DNA of 64,000 nt from positions 1 to 64,000 of the forward strand of contig DAOOVO010000009.1 in assembly GCA_035370245.1 (NCBI GenBank), read 5' to 3'. The notes beneath the pieces were generated by a model that saw nothing but the letters and a program-made list of their open reading frames with translations, did not search any database and had not been told where the DNA came from. Shown piece after piece: positions 50,882-61,087 of this stretch (its first letter is position 1; every line of letters begins with the position of its first letter). Both the position numbers and the translations under genes were made by a program. This DNA comes from Pseudobacteroides sp035370245 (GTDB lineage Bacteria > Bacillota > Clostridia > Acetivibrionales > DSM-2933).

Positions 50882-53617
50882 ATGATAAAAAATATTATAG
50901 AAAAAGTTATTGGTAGTTACAGTGATAGGGAGCTAAAAAGAATTCAGCCCATAATTGATGAAATAAATGAAATTGAGCCTGATATAAAAGCATTGACGGA
51001 TGAACAGTTAAGGGCTAAAACCACTGAATTTAAAGAAAAAATTGCAAAAGGTGAGGCTACTTTAGACGATATATTACCGGAAGCTTTTGCAGTTGTAAGA
51101 GAGGCTTCTGTAAGGGTTCTTGGAATGAGACATTTTGATGTGCAGTTAATCGGTGGTGTTGTTTTACATCAGGGTAGAATCGCCGAAATGAAAACCGGTG
51201 AAGGTAAAACTCTTGTTGCAACTCTTCCAGTTTATTTGAATGCACTTGAAGGCAAAGGAGTTCATGTTGTCACAGTCAATGATTATCTTGCAAAACGTGA
51301 CAGTGAGTGGATGGGAAAAATATATAGATTTTTAGGACTGACTGTAGGCTTGATTATACATGATATGGATAATGCGGAAAGAAGAAAGGCCTATAACTGT
51401 GATATCACATACGGAACCAATAATGAGTTCGGATTTGATTACCTCAGGGACAACATGGTTATTTACAAGGAAGAAAAGGTGCAAAGAGATCTTCATTATG
51501 CCATAGTGGACGAGGTGGACAGTATTTTAGTTGACGAAGCGAGAACTCCGCTTATAATATCGGGTGCAGGAGACAAGTCAACAGACCTTTATAAAAGGGC
51601 AAACTCCTTTGTTTCGCGTCTTAAAGTAAAGGTGTTTACACAAACCGATGATAAACAGCAATATGATGATATTGAAGAGGATTATATAGTTGATGAAAAG
51701 GCTCATACAGCTAACTTGACTGCAAATGGTGTTAAAAAAGCAGAGCAGTATTTTATGCTTGAAAACCTGTCTGATCCTGAAAATTTAACTATTTCCCATC
51801 ATATAAACCAGGCACTTAAAGCTCATGGTCTCATGAAAATAGATAGGGATTATGTTGTAAAAGATGGTGAAATAATTATCGTTGATGAATTTACAGGCCG
51901 TCTCATGTATGGAAGAAGATATAGTGACGGTTTGCACCAGGCCATAGAAGCCAAGGAAGGTGTAAAAGTAGAAAGAGAAAGTAAAACACTTGCTACCATA
52001 ACTTTCCAGAACTATTTCAGAATGTACAAAAAGCTTTCCGGTATGACAGGTACTGCACTGACAGAGGAGCAGGAGTTTAGAGACATCTATAAGCTTGATG
52101 TAATAGTTATCCCTACAAATAAGCCTCTAAGAAGAAAAGATTACCCCGATTGCGTATACAAAACCGAAATCGGCAAGTTTACTGCGGTTATAAATGATGT
52201 TGTAGAGTGCAATAAGAAAGGACAGCCGGTATTGATCGGTACTATTTCCATTGAGAAATCCGAGCTATTAAGCAGCATGCTTAGAAAACGCGGAATAAAG
52301 CACGAAGTATTAAATGCAAAGTACCACGAACGAGAAGCAGAAATCATTGCTCAGGCAGGTAGAAAAGGTGCTGTTACAATAGCTACAAACATGGCCGGTA
52401 GAGGTACCGACATTATGTTAGGCGGTAATGCCGAATACATGGCAAAGCAGGAAATGAGAAAGCAGGGTTTTGATGAGGAGCTTATAAGCCAATCCACAAG
52501 CTATAGCGAGACAAAGGATGAGGTAATTTTAAATGCCAGAAAGACATTTCGTGAGCTTAATGAAAAGTTTAAGAAACAGATAGAAAAAGAGAGAGAAGAA
52601 GTGTATGAAGCGGGCGGACTTTTCATAATGGGTACTGAGAGGCATGAATCTAGGCGTATTGACAACCAGTTGCGCGGTCGTGCCGGCCGTCAGGGAGATA
52701 TTGGTGCTTCCAGATTTTATATATCACTGGAAGATGATCTAATGAGGCTTTTTGGTACCGATAGGATAAAAGGTATTGTCGATGCTTTAGGTCTTGAGGA
52801 AGATCAGCCCATAGAGCATAAAATGCTATCAAATGCAATTGAAAATGCACAAAAAAGGGTAGAAGGAAAGAATTACCAGATTAGAAAGCATGTTTTGCAG
52901 TATGACGATGTTATGAATAAACAGAGAGAAGTTATATATGGACAAAGAAGCCAGGTATTAAATGGAGAAAATCTTAAAGATAATTATATGAAAATGATTG
53001 AAAGCCTGGCTGAGAGCGTAGTTAAGCTGTATTGTACAGAAACGCCTCATCCTGACTTATGGGATTGGGAAGCTATAGACAGCTATTTGGCAAGCGGATT
53101 CCTTTCAAAGGGTGAAATAAAGCCTACTAAAGAAGAAATGGAAAGAATGGTTAAGGAAGATGTATACGATAAAATAGTTGAGCTTATAACAAAGAGGTAT
53201 GAAAGCAAAGAACAAGATCTTGGATCTGAGCTCATGCGTGAATTGGAAAGGGTAATACTTTTAAGGGTTGTCGATCAGAAATGGATGGATCATATAGATG
53301 CTATGGAGCAGTTAAAGCATGGAATAGGTCTTCGTGCATTCGGTCAAAGAGACCCTGTTGTGGAATATAAGTTCGAAGGCTTTGAAATGTTTGAGGAAAT
53401 GATTAAGAACATTCAGGAAGACGCATTAAGGCTGATATTGAATACACATATTGAAAAAGATCAAAATGTTGAGAGGGAAAGGGTAGCAGAGCCGACAACT
53501 GCCAGCCATGGCGATGAACCTAAAAGGGCTGTTTCAAAAGGAGCAAAGGTTGGAGCTAATGATCCGTGTCCATGTGGAAGCGGCAAGAAATATAAAAAGT
53601 GCTGCGGCAGAAGTTAG
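50882..53617 (+). CDS. secA: Preprotein translocase ATPase SecA
   Basis: The 911-residue motor pushes secreted proteins through SecYEG. Walker A AEMKTGEGKTLVA near residue 103, the DEAD-type IVDEVDSILVDEARTPL, GRAGRQGDIGASRFYIS helicase motif VI and a C-terminal zinc-binding CPCGSGKKYKKCCG (SecB/lipid-binding tail) are present. Length is normal for a full SecA. GGAAAGG lies before the ATG. A terminator follows. Confidence 0.98.
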   Translation: MIKNIIEKVIGSYSDRELKRIQPIIDEINEIEPDIKALTDEQLRAKTTEFKEKIAKGEATLDDILPEAFAVVREASVRVLGMRHFDVQLIGGVVLHQGRIAEMKTGEGKTLVATLPVYLNALEGKGVHVVTVNDYLAKRDSEWMGKIYRFLGLTVGLIIHDMDNAERRKAYNCDITYGTNNEFGFDYLRDNMVIYKEEKVQRDLHYAIVDEVDSILVDEARTPLIISGAGDKSTDLYKRANSFVSRLKVKVFTQTDDKQQYDDIEEDYIVDEKAHTANLTANGVKKAEQYFMLENLSDPENLTISHHINQALKAHGLMKIDRDYVVKDGEIIIVDEFTGRLMYGRRYSDGLHQAIEAKEGVKVERESKTLATITFQNYFRMYKKLSGMTGTALTEEQEFRDIYKLDVIVIPTNKPLRRKDYPDCVYKTEIGKFTAVINDVVECNKKGQPVLIGTISIEKSELLSSMLRKRGIKHEVLNAKYHEREAEIIAQAGRKGAVTIATNMAGRGTDIMLGGNAEYMAKQEMRKQGFDEELISQSTSYSETKDEVILNARKTFRELNEKFKKQIEKEREEVYEAGGLFIMGTERHESRRIDNQLRGRAGRQGDIGASRFYISLEDDLMRLFGTDRIKGIVDALGLEEDQPIEHKMLSNAIENAQKRVEGKNYQIRKHVLQYDDVMNKQREVIYGQRSQVLNGENLKDNYMKMIESLAESVVKLYCTETPHPDLWDWEAIDSYLASGFLSKGEIKPTKEEMERMVKEDVYDKIVELITKRYESKEQDLGSELMRELERVILLRVVDQKWMDHIDAMEQLKHGIGLRAFGQRDPVVEYKFEGFEMFEEMIKNIQEDALRLILNTHIEKDQNVERERVAEPTTASHGDEPKRAVSKGAKVGANDPCPCGSGKKYKKCCGRS

Positions 53618-53641
53618 GAAATGATGGCATAGCAAAAATTA

Positions 53642-53690
53642 AAAGATGTATCATATGGGTGTTGTCCATATGATACATCTTTACTTATAG
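53642..53690 (+). terminator. Terminator after secA
   Basis: AAAGATGTATCATATGG pairs with CCATATGATACATCTTT around a seven-base loop; the tail is TTTACTT, moderately T-rich. Confidence 0.8.
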
Positions 53691-53705
53691 ATTGGGGAGA
53701 AATAA

Positions 53706-54992
53706 ATGAACTATACTGAAGCTTTGGATTATATTCACGGAACTTTGAAATTTGGAGTAAAATTAGGGCTTGAAAATATAACTGAACTTCTTCGATTAAT
53801 GGGAGATCCTCATAAGAATTTAAAATTTGTCCATGTAGCAGGGACTAACGGTAAAGGATCGACTGTAGCATTTATTAGCAGTATCCTTATGGAATCCGGT
53901 TATAAAACAGGCATATATACATCGCCATATTTGGAAAGGTTTACTGAAAGAATAAAAATAGGCAGTGAAGAAATATCGGAAAATGATGTAGCACGAATAA
54001 CGGCGTTTGTTAAGGAAAAGGTTCAAGAGCTTATTAAAAATGGAGGCAATCACCCGACAGAGTTTGAAATTGTTACAGCAATCGCATTTCAGTATTTTTT
54101 TGAGAAGAATTGTGATATAGTCGTATTGGAAGTAGGGCTTGGAGGCAGGTTTGATTCGACAAATGTGATTGATTGTCCCTTAGCTGCAGTTATAACAACA
54201 ATAAGCTATGATCATATGAATATATTGGGCAATACATTGGAAAAAATCGCTTATGAAAAGGCAGGAATTATAAAGGAAAATACTGATGTTGTATTATATC
54301 CACAGACTGATGAAGTCTTACAAGTTTTTGAAAGGGTGTGTTGTGACAAAAAATCAAGACTTAAAAAGATACTATTCTCTGACTTTGAGATTCTTGAATC
54401 AAGCATATGGGGAAGCAGTTTTTTGCATAAAAAATATGGAATGTATAAAATACGTATTCCAGGTGAGCAACAAGTTGCAAATGCAGTAACGGCAATTGAA
54501 ACCGTTAAAATTCTAAAAGAAAAAGGTTTTGACAGAATAAGTGAAGCCGCTATTGACAGCGGACTTATGAAGGCTGTGTGGCCTGGCAGGTTGGAGATGG
54601 TATGTAAAGATCCTGTTTTTTTGATAGATGGTGCACATAATAGCGAGGGGGCTCAAGCCCTTGCAGGCAATCTTAAGAAATATTTCCCAGGAAAGAGAAT
54701 TATTATTATTATTGGGGTGTTAAAGGACAAGGATTACAAATCCATAATAGAGCCATTAATACCAATTGCATCTGAGTTTATTGCCGTGAAGCCTCAAAAT
54801 GATAGAGGTATGGAAAGCAGGGATTTGGCTATAATATTAAGAGACTATTGTAATAATGTCAGTGTGAGTGATACAATTGAAGAAGCTATAGGTACTAGCA
54901 TTAAAAAGGTTACTAAAGACGGCATAATTTGTGCTTATGGGTCATTATATTATATTGGGGAAATAAGGAAGTACTTTAGCATCAAAAAGTAA
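53706..54992 (+). CDS. folC: Folylpolyglutamate synthase / dihydrofolate synthase
   Basis: The 428-residue ligase adds glutamate to folates. The Mur-ligase-like P-loop HVAGTNGKGSTVAFISSIL lies near residue 43, followed by SPYLERFTERI, the LEVGLGGRFDSTNVI loop, ITTISYDHMNILG, and the LIDGAHNSEGAQALAGNL domain-linker motif. Length is standard. GGGGAG lies before the ATG. The following TPR gene starts 83 bases downstream. Confidence 0.96.
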   Translation: MNYTEALDYIHGTLKFGVKLGLENITELLRLMGDPHKNLKFVHVAGTNGKGSTVAFISSILMESGYKTGIYTSPYLERFTERIKIGSEEISENDVARITAFVKEKVQELIKNGGNHPTEFEIVTAIAFQYFFEKNCDIVVLEVGLGGRFDSTNVIDCPLAAVITTISYDHMNILGNTLEKIAYEKAGIIKENTDVVLYPQTDEVLQVFERVCCDKKSRLKKILFSDFEILESSIWGSSFLHKKYGMYKIRIPGEQQVANAVTAIETVKILKEKGFDRISEAAIDSGLMKAVWPGRLEMVCKDPVFLIDGAHNSEGAQALAGNLKKYFPGKRIIIIIGVLKDKDYKSIIEPLIPIASEFIAVKPQNDRGMESRDLAIILRDYCNNVSVSDTIEEAIGTSIKKVTKDGIICAYGSLYYIGEIRKYFSIKK

Positions 54993-55075
54993 TAGCCGAT
55001 TTATTATGTATATAATTGATTGGATTTTATGTATATATACTATTGCTGTAAACGTACAGGAAGGGAGGGAATGAA

Positions 55076-56221
55076 TTGATTGATTTAAAGCAGGAGCTTG
55101 AAGACTATGCCCATATTGATGCTGAGACATTAGGGTATAAAGACGGGATTGTCCCGGATAATGTAAGGAACGCTGTAAACCTTTATAATAAAGCTTTAGA
55201 CAGTATTAGAGCTAAAAGCGAAGATATGGCCATAATAGAGCTAAAGAAATCTATATCGTTAACTCCTGAATTCTACCAGGCTATGGATTTGCTGGGGATT
55301 TGTTATCTATACATCAATGATTATAATAATGCCAGGTCGGTTTATGAGAAACTTATAGAATTAAAAGGAAATAATGTTAAAACAACACGGTTGCATAAAT
55401 TTATGAAAGATATGGAAGCATCTTCTTCAAAAAAGGAGATAAAAATTTCTACTTATAAAAACACTTCTAAAAATACTTCCGTCAATGAAGAAAATGCAAA
55501 GATTAAAAATAATCGCAGAAGTATAACCGGAAGGTTTACTTTGCCGAACGGTAATTTAATTAAATACATATGCTGTGGGCTGGTAGGTGCAATTATTGTA
55601 TTATTGTGCAGTATACCGGCTTATTTAAATAAGACGGACTCTTCTCCGGTAAATACTGTTGATGAACAGGCGGAAATCATCAGTGAATTGAATACACAAG
55701 TAGCAGAACTGAAAAATAGTCTTTCCAGTCTAAGGCAGGATTATGATACATTAAAAAACAATAACGACCTTCTTGAGAAAGAGCTTGATTATAACAAAAA
55801 TTTGAAGAAGCTCGATGAAGCCGAAATATTGGCAAACTCAAAGAATTATGAAGCTGCTGCGGATATATTGGTTCTTATGAAAGATGTAAAGTTTAATGAT
55901 GAAGATAAGCAAAAATATGACAAACTTTTCCAGGAGGTTGTTCCAAAAGCTGCGAATGCTGTTTATAACCAGGGTTATAGTCTTTGCAACAGCAGAAAAT
56001 ATAACGAGGCTATTGAAAAACTCAATAAAGTAAGACTCTATGGTGATCAGTGGCCGTTCATGGATAGTGCATTATATAAGTTAGGTGTAGCATATAAGGG
56101 TATTAACAATACTAAGGAAGCACTCGAAATATTTCAAACTGTGGTAAACTCATATCCAAAAAGCCAGTTAGCCTATTATGCAAAGGCAAGAATAAATGAA
56201 ATTACAAATCAATCAAATTAA
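55076..56221 (+). CDS. TPR-repeat membrane protein
   Basis: The 381-residue protein has an N-terminal TPR-like region (about residues 25-110, with ALDSIRAKSEDMAIIELKKSI and YQAMDLLGICYLYINDYNNA), one membrane segment near residue 162-180 (LIKYICCGLVGAIIVLLCSI), a coiled coil (about 195-250, with QVAELKNSLSSLRQDYDTL) and a C-terminal TPR group (about 285-375). The start is a TTG with GGGAGGG six bases upstream. It may be a scaffold at the inner membrane. No named family. Confidence 0.8.
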   Translation: MIDLKQELEDYAHIDAETLGYKDGIVPDNVRNAVNLYNKALDSIRAKSEDMAIIELKKSISLTPEFYQAMDLLGICYLYINDYNNARSVYEKLIELKGNNVKTTRLHKFMKDMEASSSKKEIKISTYKNTSKNTSVNEENAKIKNNRRSITGRFTLPNGNLIKYICCGLVGAIIVLLCSIPAYLNKTDSSPVNTVDEQAEIISELNTQVAELKNSLSSLRQDYDTLKNNNDLLEKELDYNKNLKKLDEAEILANSKNYEAAADILVLMKDVKFNDEDKQKYDKLFQEVVPKAANAVYNQGYSLCNSRKYNEAIEKLNKVRLYGDQWPFMDSALYKLGVAYKGINNTKEALEIFQTVVNSYPKSQLAYYAKARINEITNQSN

Positions 56222-56281
56222 GCATTTATCATGTAAAAATAATATAATATATAAGAGATTAATTTTCTGGATTGATATAAA

Positions 56282-57403
56282 GTGAATAATGTTAATAAAA
56301 TTAGTAGGATGTATAATTTGGTTCTAAGCGGTGGCGGCGTAAAGGGTATTGCATTTTCGGGTGCTTATGAAGTAGCTGAGAAAAATGGTTATACCTTTGG
56401 AAACATAGCAGGAGTGTCGGCTGGAGCTATTGCGGGGTCACTTATTGCTGCAGGGTATAAAGCATATGAATTAAAGGAGTTACTGGCGAGCCTTGATTTT
56501 GGAAGAATAAGAATGGAGGATATTCCTAAATTGGTTGCGGCTGTTGCTGATTTTCAGGAATGGAGAAGTCAGAACAGAAATGTAAATAGTTCTGTGATAG
56601 ATTTTTTAAGCAGGAGTCCTCGAGGAGCAGCACAAAACGATTACGAAAGTGATAATCCGGATATCAACTTTAGGGGAAATATTATAAAGAACATTTCTCT
56701 TTACAGTAAAGAGGGGTGCCTTTTTGACGGTGATTATCTTGAAGAATGGATATATAATAATCTGTCGAAGAAGGGCATAAAAACATTTGGAGATTTGAGA
56801 GGCGGAATAGTTGACAGTTGCAATCCCAATGGTTATAAAGCAAGGTTCCTGGCAGTTGATGCCACAAGGCGAAAGGCCCTGGTTTTGCCTGATGATATAG
56901 AGTTTTACGGGATTAATCCCGATAAGCTGGAGGTTGCAAGGGCAATCAGGATGAGTGCAAGTGTTCCTTTTGCTTTTAAATCTGTTGAAATATCTGTTGG
57001 AAGCGGTAGAAACAAGAAAAATTACAACATTGTTGATGGTGGAGTTTTTGATAATTATCCTATATGGATGGTGGGGGATGACAATAAGTTAAAAACTATG
57101 GGGTTTAGCCTTGATGGAGATGAGAAAAAGAAGTTTTTCAGTTTGGATACTCCTTTAAATATTCTGAAATCTTTAATTTCTGCAGTTCATGATATAGGTA
57201 TTCCAAAAGCAAAAAACTATGAAAATAAGTTTTTGGTTAAAATAGCTACGGGAAATGTTTCGAGTCTTGATTTCAACTTGTCGGAAGATGATAAAGAATA
57301 TTTGTATAATCAAGGAAAAAGTGCCGCAGCAGTGTTAATCGGAAGGTTAGAATTTAGTGCGAGATTAAGGTATGCAAGGTATAGGCGGTATCCATTCAGG
57401 TGA
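56282..57403 (+). CDS. Patatin-like phospholipase
   Basis: The 373-residue protein has the patatin signature: an oxyanion loop LVLSGGGVKGIAFSGA (near residue 15), the nucleophile elbow GVSAGAIAGSL with catalytic Ser, and a later VDGGVFDNYP with the catalytic Asp. Such enzymes hydrolyse membrane lipids. The start is a GTG at 56282 or an ATG at 56309; neither has a good ribosome binding site. It follows the TPR gene by 60 bases. Confidence 0.9.
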   Translation: MNNVNKISRMYNLVLSGGGVKGIAFSGAYEVAEKNGYTFGNIAGVSAGAIAGSLIAAGYKAYELKELLASLDFGRIRMEDIPKLVAAVADFQEWRSQNRNVNSSVIDFLSRSPRGAAQNDYESDNPDINFRGNIIKNISLYSKEGCLFDGDYLEEWIYNNLSKKGIKTFGDLRGGIVDSCNPNGYKARFLAVDATRRKALVLPDDIEFYGINPDKLEVARAIRMSASVPFAFKSVEISVGSGRNKKNYNIVDGGVFDNYPIWMVGDDNKLKTMGFSLDGDEKKKFFSLDTPLNILKSLISAVHDIGIPKAKNYENKFLVKIATGNVSSLDFNLSEDDKEYLYNQGKSAAAVLIGRLEFSARLRYARYRRYPFR

Positions 57404-57599
57404 TTTAATGAATTTTTATATTAGTGAATTAAATTAGGAAATATTAGAATATTCTAGGATTCCGATAGGCAAATATAAAAACTCCTTTATTTTTTATGAT
57501 TTTTATATTATTATAATAAGTAACTTTAAAATATAAAATACTGCTGTAATGAGTATGCTTATTATATAAGCATATATGATCAAAATTAGGGGGAATAAT
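57404..57599 (+). other. Intergenic gap before thrC
   Basis: About 195 AT-rich bases. No gene. The ATG at 57576 precedes GGGGG and is not a good start. Confidence 0.4.
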
Positions 57600-59099
57600 A
57601 TGTTATACGAAAGTACAAGAGGAGGTCTTAAGTCTATACTATCTGCACAGGCTATTAAAATGGGTATTGCACCTGACGGAGGGTTGTTTGTTCCAAGTAC
57701 CCCGGTTAAGCTTAGTTCTGAGGAAATATATAGTTTGGCTAATATGAGTTATCAGGAAAGGGCTGTTTTCATTCTTAAGCATTTTCTTGACGATTATTCA
57801 ATAGATGAACTTAAACAATGTGTAAATTCTGCATATACAAAAGAAAAGTTCGGTACAGATGATGTAGCTCCTGTTGTAAAGCTGAATGAAAATGTTCATG
57901 TGCTTGAATTGTGGCATGGGCCTACTTGTGCATTCAAAGATATGGCACTTCAGATTTTGCCGCATTTTATGGTTAAGGCAGTTGAAAAAACAGGTGAGAC
58001 TGGCGAGACGGTTATTCTTGTTGCTACATCCGGTGATACGGGTAAAGCGGCATTAGAAGGATTTAAAGATGTTGACGGTACGAGAGTAATTGTGTTTTTT
58101 CCCGATGGTGGTGTGAGTGACGTTCAGAAGATGCAAATGATAACTCAGGATGGGAAAAACACATATTCCATAGGTGTTCAAGGAAATTTTGACGATGCCC
58201 AAAATGGCGTTAAAGCTATATTTACTGATAAAGACATGAATGAAAGGATGGAGAAGAGCGGTTATAAGTTTTCTTCTGCCAACTCAATAAACTGGGGAAG
58301 GCTTGTGCCACAAATTGTTTACTATTTTTCCTCTTATGCAGATCTTTTAAAGAGAAATGAAATTGAAGCAGGAGAGAAAGTAAATTTTGTTGTTCCAACA
58401 GGTAATTTCGGAAATATTTTGGCGGCATACTATGCAATGGAAATGGGACTTCCTGTTAACAGATTGATATGTGCGTCAAATGAGAATAATGTACTCACAG
58501 ACTTTATAAATACGGGAGTGTATGACAGGAAAAGAGAGTTTAAAAAGACATGTTCGCCTTCTATGGATATTTTAATATCAAGTAATCTTGAAAGATTGTT
58601 GTATGAAATAACGGAACACAGCTCATGGTTGGTAAATGAATGGATGAAATCATTAAAGGATGATGGCATCTACACAGTTGACCCCGATACCAAGAAGAAA
58701 ATTTCAAAATACTTTTGGGGTGGATTTTCAAGTGAAAAAGATACATTAATAACTATAGAAAGTATTTACAAAGAATATAATTACGTTGTTGATACCCATA
58801 CTGCAGTTGGAATAGATGTTTATGACAAGTATGTCATATCTACAGGTGATATGACAAAAACGGTTATTGTCTCAACTGCAAGTCCGTTCAAATTTAACGA
58901 CAGTGTTGTGAAAGCCATTTTCGGTGAAGAAATCATAGCAGGCAAGAGTGAATTTGAATTATTGGAAATACTCGCTAATAGGTGTGATCTTTCTATTCCG
59001 GCTGGGCTTAAAGATCTCGATAAGAGAGAGGTAAAGCATAAAACCGTTTGTGCAAAGGAAAAAATGAAAGAGGAAGTAGAGTCGATACTAAAAATTTAA
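57600..59099 (+). CDS. thrC: Threonine synthase
   Basis: The 499-residue enzyme makes threonine from phosphohomoserine. The N-terminus is MLYESTRGG; the PLP lysine lies in WHGPTCAFKDMALQ (near residue 105), the phosphate-binding VATSGDTGKAALEGF follows, and the substrate-loop NSINWGRLVPQIVYY is present. It is the long form. GGGGG precedes ATG 57600 by seven bases, which is better than 57576. A terminator follows, so it is separate from the ACT/hom/lysC genes. Confidence 0.97.
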   Translation: MLYESTRGGLKSILSAQAIKMGIAPDGGLFVPSTPVKLSSEEIYSLANMSYQERAVFILKHFLDDYSIDELKQCVNSAYTKEKFGTDDVAPVVKLNENVHVLELWHGPTCAFKDMALQILPHFMVKAVEKTGETGETVILVATSGDTGKAALEGFKDVDGTRVIVFFPDGGVSDVQKMQMITQDGKNTYSIGVQGNFDDAQNGVKAIFTDKDMNERMEKSGYKFSSANSINWGRLVPQIVYYFSSYADLLKRNEIEAGEKVNFVVPTGNFGNILAAYYAMEMGLPVNRLICASNENNVLTDFINTGVYDRKREFKKTCSPSMDILISSNLERLLYEITEHSSWLVNEWMKSLKDDGIYTVDPDTKKKISKYFWGGFSSEKDTLITIESIYKEYNYVVDTHTAVGIDVYDKYVISTGDMTKTVIVSTASPFKFNDSVVKAIFGEEIIAGKSEFELLEILANRCDLSIPAGLKDLDKREVKHKTVCAKEKMKEEVESILKI

Positions 59100-59175
59100 A
59101 GCAACAAAAAACTTTTCTATAAGGATTAAAGAAATAATATAAAAAAATATAGATTGAATATAGATAGTTAATAAT

Positions 59176-59218
59176 AAAAAGAGGCTGTCTTTTAAGACAT
59201 CTTCTTTTATTTTTTATA
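59176..59218 (+). terminator. Terminator after thrC
   Basis: AAAAGAGGCTGTCTT pairs imperfectly with AAGACATCTTCTTTT and runs into a TTTTTT tail. Confidence 0.8.
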
Positions 59219-59254
59219 ATTAAGAATATCCTTAAGAATATCTTTAAAATTAAA

Positions 59255-59283
59255 TTGACCTATTGAAATTGCTTCATTATTGT
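59255..59283 (+). promoter_or_regulatory. Promoter of the ACT-hom-lysC operon
   Basis: TTGACC (59255-59260) and TATTGT (59278-59283) are spaced by 17 bases, 62 bases before the ATG at 59345. Confidence 0.65.
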
Positions 59284-59344
59284 GTTATTATGATTACACC
59301 GTAGAAAAACAAATGTGCGTCTATTAAGGACGGTGACGAAATGT

Positions 59345-59788
59345 ATGAATAAGGATTCAACGTATTTACTGGTTGATACTTCAGTACTTCCTGAGATTTT
59401 TTCCAAGGTGATTGAGGTTAAACAGATACTTGGCAAAGGAAAGATAAAATCTGTTAATGACGCTGTAAAAGAGGTTGGAATTAGCAGAAGTGCATTTTAT
59501 AAGTATAAAGACTATGTTTTCCCTTTTTATGAGATTTCAAGGGGCAGAGTTATGACATTGTTATTTGTAGTAGAAGATTTATCGGGGATTTTGTCAAGTA
59601 TAATTAATCAGATTGCATTAGCTAAAGCTAATATATTAACAATCAATCAAAATATACCGATTAACGGTCTTGCAGATGTTACAATATCTATTGAGACAGC
59701 CGGTATGATTAGGGATATCAAAGAATTAATGGAAGAGATTGGTAAAATAGAAGGGGTTCGTCGTCTGGAAATCCTTGCTAGAGAGTAA
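59345..59788 (+). CDS. ACT-domain protein (PheB/UPF0735-like)
   Basis: The 147-residue protein has a short DNA-binding-like N-terminal segment (SVNDAVKEVGISRSAFYKYKDYVFPF) and a C-terminal ACT domain (LLFVVEDLSGILSSIINQIALAKANILTINQ). ACT domains bind amino acids, so the protein may sense a product of the aspartate pathway. ATG 59345 is preferred over the upstream 59315 frame. It precedes hom by twelve bases. Confidence 0.9.
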   Translation: MNKDSTYLLVDTSVLPEIFSKVIEVKQILGKGKIKSVNDAVKEVGISRSAFYKYKDYVFPFYEISRGRVMTLLFVVEDLSGILSSIINQIALAKANILTINQNIPINGLADVTISIETAGMIRDIKELMEEIGKIEGVRRLEILARE

Positions 59789-59800
59789 TAGGAGGTTTAT

Positions 59801-61051
59801 ATGATTTATGTTGCAGTTTTAGGATATGGAGTAGTTGGATCGGGGGTTGTGGAAGTCATAAAGAAAAACAGGCTCAGTATAAGCCAAAGAGCCGGTGAAG
59901 AAATATGTGTAAAAAAGATACTTGATATACGTGACTTTCCTGACAGTCCCGACAGAGAACTATTGACAAAGAATTCTGATGATGTATTTAATGATGAATC
60001 AATTAGCGTTGTAGTGGAAACAATAGGCGGTAAAGGCGTTGCTTATGAGTTTACCAAAAAGGCTATATCCAAAGGAAAGCATGTTATAACATCCAACAAG
60101 GAATTGGTTGCAGCTCATGGACCTGAGCTTCTTAAGATGGCTGCTGAAAATAATGTTCATTATCTTTTTGAGGCTAGTGTTGGAGGTGGTATTCCAATTA
60201 TAAGACCTTTGAATAACTGTCTTGCTGCCAATGAGATAAATGCAATTACCGGTATATTAAACGGTACCACTAATTATATCCTTACCCAGATGAACAGGCA
60301 TGGTAAGGATTTTGAAACAGCTTTGAAGGAGGCACAGCAAAAAGGTTATGCTGAAGCAGACCCGACAGCAGATATTGAAGGGCATGATGCATGCAGAAAA
60401 ATAGCAATTTTATCCTCTATTGCTTATAATGAATATGTGGATTATAGTAAAATTTGTACTGAGGGAATAACAAAGATTACACTTGCCGACATGCATTATG
60501 CAGATATATCGGGCTCAGTTATAAAGCTCGTTGGAAGAAGTGAAAAGGTAGAAGGAAAAATATATGCATCAGTTGCTCCTGCGTTTATAAATAAAAGTCA
60601 TCCCCTTGCAAATGTAGAAGATGTATTTAATGCAATTGTTGTAAAAGGAAATGCTTTGGGAGATGCAATGTTTTATGGCAGAGGAGCAGGAAAATTGCCT
60701 ACTGCCAGTGCAGTTGTTGCAGATATAATTGATGTTGTAAAGCATAAGGAAAACGACGGAAAAGAATTATGGAACGTAAGTGAAGATGAAAACATATTGG
60801 ATTCCAATTTAATGGAAACACGTTTCTATATAAGGATAAAGGTAACATCCCGTGACGAGGCTGAGGAACTTGTTAAAACGACATTTGGTCAGGTAGAATG
60901 GTTACCTTCTGAAGTGAGAGCAGCAAAAGAGGAATTGGCATTTATTTGCCAAAAAGAGGCTGAAGGAGCAATAAAGGAAAAGGTAAAGAGATTAACTGAT
61001 AACTCCTGTATAAAAGAAGTTGCCGGTTTTATTAGAGTTTTGGAAAATTAG
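59801..61051 (+). CDS. hom: Homoserine dehydrogenase
   Basis: The 416-residue enzyme reduces aspartate semialdehyde to homoserine. The N-terminal Rossmann motif is GYGVVGSGVVEVI, followed by the substrate region GILNGTTNYILTQM and GYAEADPTADIEGHDACRK, and a C-terminal ACT domain (about 340-416) that usually gives threonine feedback. GGAGG lies just before the ATG. It sits between the ACT gene and lysC. Confidence 0.97.
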   Translation: MIYVAVLGYGVVGSGVVEVIKKNRLSISQRAGEEICVKKILDIRDFPDSPDRELLTKNSDDVFNDESISVVVETIGGKGVAYEFTKKAISKGKHVITSNKELVAAHGPELLKMAAENNVHYLFEASVGGGIPIIRPLNNCLAANEINAITGILNGTTNYILTQMNRHGKDFETALKEAQQKGYAEADPTADIEGHDACRKIAILSSIAYNEYVDYSKICTEGITKITLADMHYADISGSVIKLVGRSEKVEGKIYASVAPAFINKSHPLANVEDVFNAIVVKGNALGDAMFYGRGAGKLPTASAVVADIIDVVKHKENDGKELWNVSEDENILDSNLMETRFYIRIKVTSRDEAEELVKTTFGQVEWLPSEVRAAKEELAFICQKEAEGAIKEKVKRLTDNSCIKEVAGFIRVLEN

Positions 61052-61087
61052 AAGTTTGGAATGATAAAGAATCTAGGAGGAAAATAA